Shown here: piece by piece, positions 4,659-7,978 of the stretch
How positions within the stretch are numbered: the stretch's first letter is position 1
How the letters are laid out: each line of letters begins with the position of its first letter
Assembly: GCA_005239605.1 (NCBI GenBank)
Contig: SBBS01000082.1
Coordinates: forward strand, 1 to 7,978
From: a bacterium
GTDB taxonomy: Bacteria > Patescibacteriota > Minisyncoccia > Ryanbacterales > 2-02-FULL-48-12
Length of the DNA stretch: 7,978 bases
Direction of reading: 5' to 3'
Program-made: the position numbers and the translations under genes
Notes under the pieces: model-generated
Database searches by the model: none
Told to the model about the DNA's origin: nothing
What the model saw: the letters and a program-made list of their open reading frames with translations, nothing else

Positions 4659-5165
4659 ATGAAAACAACCATAGTTATATTTTTATTTCTTGCGTTTGCC
4701 CCGTTTGTGTTGGGGGGATTTATGGATGTGAAGAACATTGTTTCGGGCTCGGCGAATACCGGCGGCAATAGCGCGAACGGCTCATCGGACGCAAGCGGCG
4801 GAAGCGTGGTAACGGGGAATGCGTCCGCAAGCGCGGAGGTAATTACCCAAACGAGCGGCGGTGAAGGAACAACCAAGGTGGAAGCGTCCGCGACCGCCAA
4901 CGGAAAAACAGAACATGTTTCCAAAGAGGTTACGGGTTCTGATGCGCGTGTTGAAGTTGCGGCATCCGCAGCGGCTGGCACAAGCGCCGCCACTACCACT
5001 GCCACATCAACCGTTTCGGTGGAAACGTCGAGTCCGGAAGTTACAAACGTATCAATTTCGCGGACTCCTTCTTCAGAATCAAAATTAGAAATAAACATAA
5101 TGGGCGAAATAATATCGGCATTAAAAAATTTCTTTTCATATGTGGTATCAATTTTCAAATGGTAA
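4659..5165 (+). CDS. Protein C: small exported protein with one GGN/VxTG module
   Basis: From the ATG at 4659 the product has 168 residues. MKTTIVIFLFLAFAPFVLGG is a typical signal peptide. A GTG at 4629 (AGGGGAG only 3 bases before it) would add MYPIGVFLFY and is less likely. Residues about 26-60 carry one short module copy, with SANTGGNSANG followed by GGSVVTGNASASAEV. The middle (60-140) is rich in Ser, Thr, Ala and Glu and probably unstructured or exposed. The last 24 residues become hydrophobic and aromatic (EIISALKNFFSYVVSIFKW), which suggests a membrane-associated or protein-docking helix. The gene overlaps the start of D by 26 bases, so the two are probably translationally coupled. 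I know no named family. The shared module and coupling suggest an accessory subunit working with D. Confidence 0.75.
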   Translation: MKTTIVIFLFLAFAPFVLGGFMDVKNIVSGSANTGGNSANGSSDASGGSVVTGNASASAEVITQTSGGEGTTKVEASATANGKTEHVSKEVTGSDARVEVAASAAAGTSAATTTATSTVSVETSSPEVTNVSISRTPSSESKLEINIMGEIISALKNFFSYVVSIFKW

Positions 5166-7878
5166 TAATAGAATTGCAAGCGTTTTGATCGCAATGTTAA
5201 TGCTTGCGCTCGTTTGTTTTGCGCCTGCCGGTATGATATTCGCGGAAGATATTGCCCGGCAAAATTCCAACGGCGGGAATGCGGAAGGCGGGGATGGACT
5301 TAAAGGATCAGAATCAAGCGGAGACGCTACTGTTACCACCGGAGACGCCGCGTCCGAAGTTGACGTGGAAAACACCGTCAATACGAACACCGTGGACACG
5401 TCAACATCATCTGACGATGCGGCGCAAGATACCGGCGAAGCGTCTGATGGCTCAACAGATGTCTCAACCGATACATCAAACGAAGCGCCGCAAGCTGATT
5501 TAGATACGAGTGATGTTCAAGAAACAGGCACAAGCACGCCCGAGCTGCTTGTTGCGGATGAACCGATTGCCACTACCACGCTCTCCGTTGAAAACTCAAA
5601 TACGGCAACTTCCACCACATCGGCAACTTCTACCGCCATGACGGGCGAAAATGAAGCAAGCGCGGGTACCGGTACGGCATCGGTTGAGACGGGCGATTCT
5701 TACGCGTTTGCCAATGTGGTGAATGCGGTGAACAGCAATTTTGTTGGCTCGGACGGTTCGTTTCAGCTGCTCAATTTATTCGGGAATCTTTTTGGCGAAA
5801 TTTCGCTTACCATGGAAAACGGCGCGGGATGTTCATTCCTTTGTTTTCTGACGGAGCTTTTTGTTTCAAACCACAACAATGCGTATGTGGAAAATAATAT
5901 CGCGGTTTCGGCTTTTACGGGCTTGAACGCGGCAACGTCCACCAGCGGGGACGCGGGCATTGCAACCGGAAACGCGTTTGCCGCGGCCAACGTTGTCAAT
6001 GTGGTAAACACCAATGTGATAAATTCCGATTATCTCGCATTCATCATGAACGCGTTTGGCTCCTGGGAGGGCGATCTGGTTTTGCCCCCCGGATCATTTT
6101 TTGACGGTTTGGCAAATTCACAACAGGGAGCATGCTGTCAAACCGGCGATATAACCGCGGAAAATCAAAACGATGCCGATATAGAAAATAATGCGCGATC
6201 TGGAGCGGATTCAGGCGGCAATTCAGCGAGCGGCAGCGGCAGCGCGGCCATTGATACGGGCATGGCGGGAGCGGCTTCCAACGTGATGACTATCGCGAAT
6301 ACGAATATCTTTGGAAATAATTTACTGCTTATATATGTGCGCACATTGGGCCAGTGGCAGGGGCATGTGTTCAGCTTGCCCGACGGTGTGAATATCATCG
6401 GCATGCGGGATGGTTTTATAATTGACGGCTTTTCATCACATATCGCGCCGGGGGCATCGGGCGCCGCTTCCACCGCTATCAGGAATGAAAACCGCGCGCG
6501 CATTATAAACAACGTGTCCGCGGCGGCTTCCACCGGCGGCAACACTGCCGCGGCTGGAGGCGATGCGTCCGTGTCCACCGGCAATGCGTATGCCGCCGCA
6601 AACGTGGTAAACATTGCAAACACGAATATCATCGGCCGCAACTGGCTTTTCGCCATTGTAAACGTGTTTGGCAACTGGATGGGCGATGTGGCGTTCGGGC
6701 GGCCGGATTTATGGGTGGGCGCTTCAGCCGAAGGGCCGTCGCCTCTGCAGGACGGCGCAGATGCGCAATTTACGCTTACATATCGGAACAATGGCACTGC
6801 GCCTGCAACTCAATCGGAACTAACTTTTAACTTCGGAGAGAATTTGAAAATAACGGATGCGGGCGGCGGCATGGTGAAAGGAAATACCATTTTATTTGAC
6901 GCGGGCGCCATTAACCCGGGCGCGAGCGGTTCGTTCTCGTTTGCGGCGAAAGTGCAGGGCGCGCCCCTTGGAAATTCCCAGGCGATTGTGTTTGCATCAG
7001 CCGACATGTTTGAGGATGACGGCAATACGTCAAACAATACCGATGAATTGCGGCTTGATTTTTACAACAAGCCGCCGGAAGGGTTTTTGGGCTACAACCA
7101 AATTTACGCCCGGCTTGAAATTGCAAAAGAACGCAAGGGCGCGAACACGGCTCCCGCGGGATCCGGCGTGGATTACGCTATTACCATTGAAAATAAAGGC
7201 GCCGGATACGCGTATAACGCGGCGGTTACGGATGAAATTAAAAACGCGAGCGGAGAAACAATCAGCACGCAGACATGGAATCTTGATACCGTCTATCCGG
7301 GTGAAAAAGTTGTTATTGATTACACGGTGGCGTTCGCAGAAAACACGCCCCCGGGAGAATATAAAAACTACGCGCTTGCGAAATGGTACGATGAAATTGG
7401 AAATTATGTTGATCATTCGGGGCATGCGTCTGCATCCGTTACCATAACAAAAGCCCAGACAGCGGATGGCGCCAGCAGCAATGATACAGCCACATCTTCG
7501 CCCGAGGCCATAGGCAGCCCAACCAGCGATACCGACGGCATAGGCGGCTCTCTTGATGACGCGCCGGCAACAACGATTGTTGCGGAAACAAGTGAAGCAA
7601 ATGCCTCCGAAAAAGAACAGGGTTCGGACGAAGTTGTATTTGTTGGCGGGCAGGAAGCCGATGATATTCTTGCGGGCGAAAACCCGACGCTGGTAACAGA
7701 TTTCAGGCCTTTGGATACGCAACTGCGCGATGAACTTTTGAACAACCGCCGCAAGCCGTGGGACCCGCGCAGTTTGTTTGCAAATATCGCGTTTTCCGGC
7801 ATGAGTTATGTGTTTATGTGGGTGTTTGCCGCGGCGTTTATAATTTATTTTATTTCCCGCAAGCGAAAAAATGTTTAG
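5140..7878 (+). CDS. Protein D: membrane-anchored surface protein with Asn-rich repeats and DUF11-like domains
   Basis: The 912-residue product has a signal peptide (hydrophobic 12-34, likely cleavage after IFA at 35). An N-terminal module copy follows (42-86, with NGGN, VTTGDA and NTVNTNTV), then a Ser/Thr/Asp-rich linker (87-149). Four long repeats lie at about 150-226, 243-316, 340-414 and 448-520. Each repeat includes N-x-[ND]-x-A, a TG-x-A step, an N-x-NTN-like ladder and an aromatic FG-x-W-x-GD-like end, weakest in the first copy. Two DUF11/CARDB-like beta-sandwich domains span about 521-643 and 655-772. A low-complexity stretch precedes a C-terminal membrane helix (about 885-905) ending SRKRKNV, which is a stop-transfer anchor with a basic cytoplasmic tail. 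The start lies inside the end of gene C without its own Shine-Dalgarno, so translation probably depends on C. D is the only one of the four proteins with a clear membrane anchor, and it could be the base of the proposed surface structure. Confidence 0.88.
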   Translation: MWYQFSNGNNRIASVLIAMLMLALVCFAPAGMIFAEDIARQNSNGGNAEGGDGLKGSESSGDATVTTGDAASEVDVENTVNTNTVDTSTSSDDAAQDTGEASDGSTDVSTDTSNEAPQADLDTSDVQETGTSTPELLVADEPIATTTLSVENSNTATSTTSATSTAMTGENEASAGTGTASVETGDSYAFANVVNAVNSNFVGSDGSFQLLNLFGNLFGEISLTMENGAGCSFLCFLTELFVSNHNNAYVENNIAVSAFTGLNAATSTSGDAGIATGNAFAAANVVNVVNTNVINSDYLAFIMNAFGSWEGDLVLPPGSFFDGLANSQQGACCQTGDITAENQNDADIENNARSGADSGGNSASGSGSAAIDTGMAGAASNVMTIANTNIFGNNLLLIYVRTLGQWQGHVFSLPDGVNIIGMRDGFIIDGFSSHIAPGASGAASTAIRNENRARIINNVSAAASTGGNTAAAGGDASVSTGNAYAAANVVNIANTNIIGRNWLFAIVNVFGNWMGDVAFGRPDLWVGASAEGPSPLQDGADAQFTLTYRNNGTAPATQSELTFNFGENLKITDAGGGMVKGNTILFDAGAINPGASGSFSFAAKVQGAPLGNSQAIVFASADMFEDDGNTSNNTDELRLDFYNKPPEGFLGYNQIYARLEIAKERKGANTAPAGSGVDYAITIENKGAGYAYNAAVTDEIKNASGETISTQTWNLDTVYPGEKVVIDYTVAFAENTPPGEYKNYALAKWYDEIGNYVDHSGHASASVTITKAQTADGASSNDTATSSPEAIGSPTSDTDGIGGSLDDAPATTIVAETSEANASEKEQGSDEVVFVGGQEADDILAGENPTLVTDFRPLDTQLRDELLNNRRKPWDPRSLFANIAFSGMSYVFMWVFAAAFIIYFISRKRKNV

Positions 7879-7902
7879 ACTGTGAATTACGAAACTCCCC
7901 TT

Positions 7903-7974
7903 AATACCATAAATGGCGTACACTTATGGTATTACCAGCGTAGCACGCCATTATGGAAACAGTTATTCAACTGT
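7903..7974. repeat. Nested palindromes after gene D
   Basis: AATACCATAA (7903-7912) pairs perfectly with TTATGGTATT (7924-7933). CCATAAATGGCGT (7907-7919) is also nearly the reverse complement of ACGCCATTATGG (7946-7957), with one base deleted, so the two pairings compete. ACAGTT (7959-7964) pairs with AACTGT (7969-7974). There is no T-run. It may be a weak terminator, an operator for a gene beyond the window, or the end of a mobile element. Confidence 0.45.
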
Positions 7975-7978
7975 ATAA

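Noticed and set aside
7030..7923. Long minus-strand open frame (297 codons) antisense to the end of gene D.
   Set aside because: It is a shadow of D, rich in Arg, Cys and Ile runs, and has no domain logic. D has clear domains and a membrane anchor on the other strand.

Overview
The window looks like chromosomal DNA of an uncultivated bacterium, most likely of the Candidate Phyla Radiation (Patescibacteria/Parcubacteria type). This is an inference from the style of the surface proteins (signal peptide, Asn/Gly/Thr-rich repeats, DUF11-like domains, one C-terminal membrane anchor), the standard genetic code and the short palindromic element at the left. It is not proven by any marker gene.

Layout. 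(1) 61-633: a small element bounded by inverted copies of a palindromic repeat. It contains a 55-codon ORF with a strong ribosome binding site, a rho-independent terminator and possibly a 26-residue membrane peptide. (2) 640-1350: about 700 bases without a convincing protein gene but full of RNA-like structure: a rod-shaped candidate RNA ending in a U-tract (680-779), a second candidate RNA with a near-consensus promoter, a pseudoknot, competing stems and a terminator (861-1006), and a roughly 300-base structured leader before the first large gene. Short GGGGAA and TTCCCC boxes recur across these three pieces and could pair with one another. (3) 1351-7878: four co-directional genes for exported proteins: a 223-residue glycine-rich protein (A), a 787-residue VWA adhesin-like protein (B), a 168-residue small exported protein (C) and a 912-residue membrane-anchored repeat protein (D). 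(4) 7879-7978: palindromic DNA after the last gene.

The four proteins are linked by one sequence module. It reads roughly GGN, then a Gly/Ser/Asn-rich stretch, then V-x-TG-x-A, and in most copies N-x-VN-x-N. A has two copies, B two, C one without the last part, and D one N-terminal copy plus four longer derived copies. A and B also end in almost the same nine residues, N-T-N-[IV]-T-x-I-R-R. No sortase motif is present, and only D has a clear membrane anchor.

My working model, which is inference, is a cell-surface assembly. D would be the membrane-held base, A a small structural subunit, B the VWA-bearing adhesive component (with two CnaB-like domains that may carry isopeptide bonds), and C an accessory part. 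The module would mediate the interactions, and the structured RNA region upstream would control expression.
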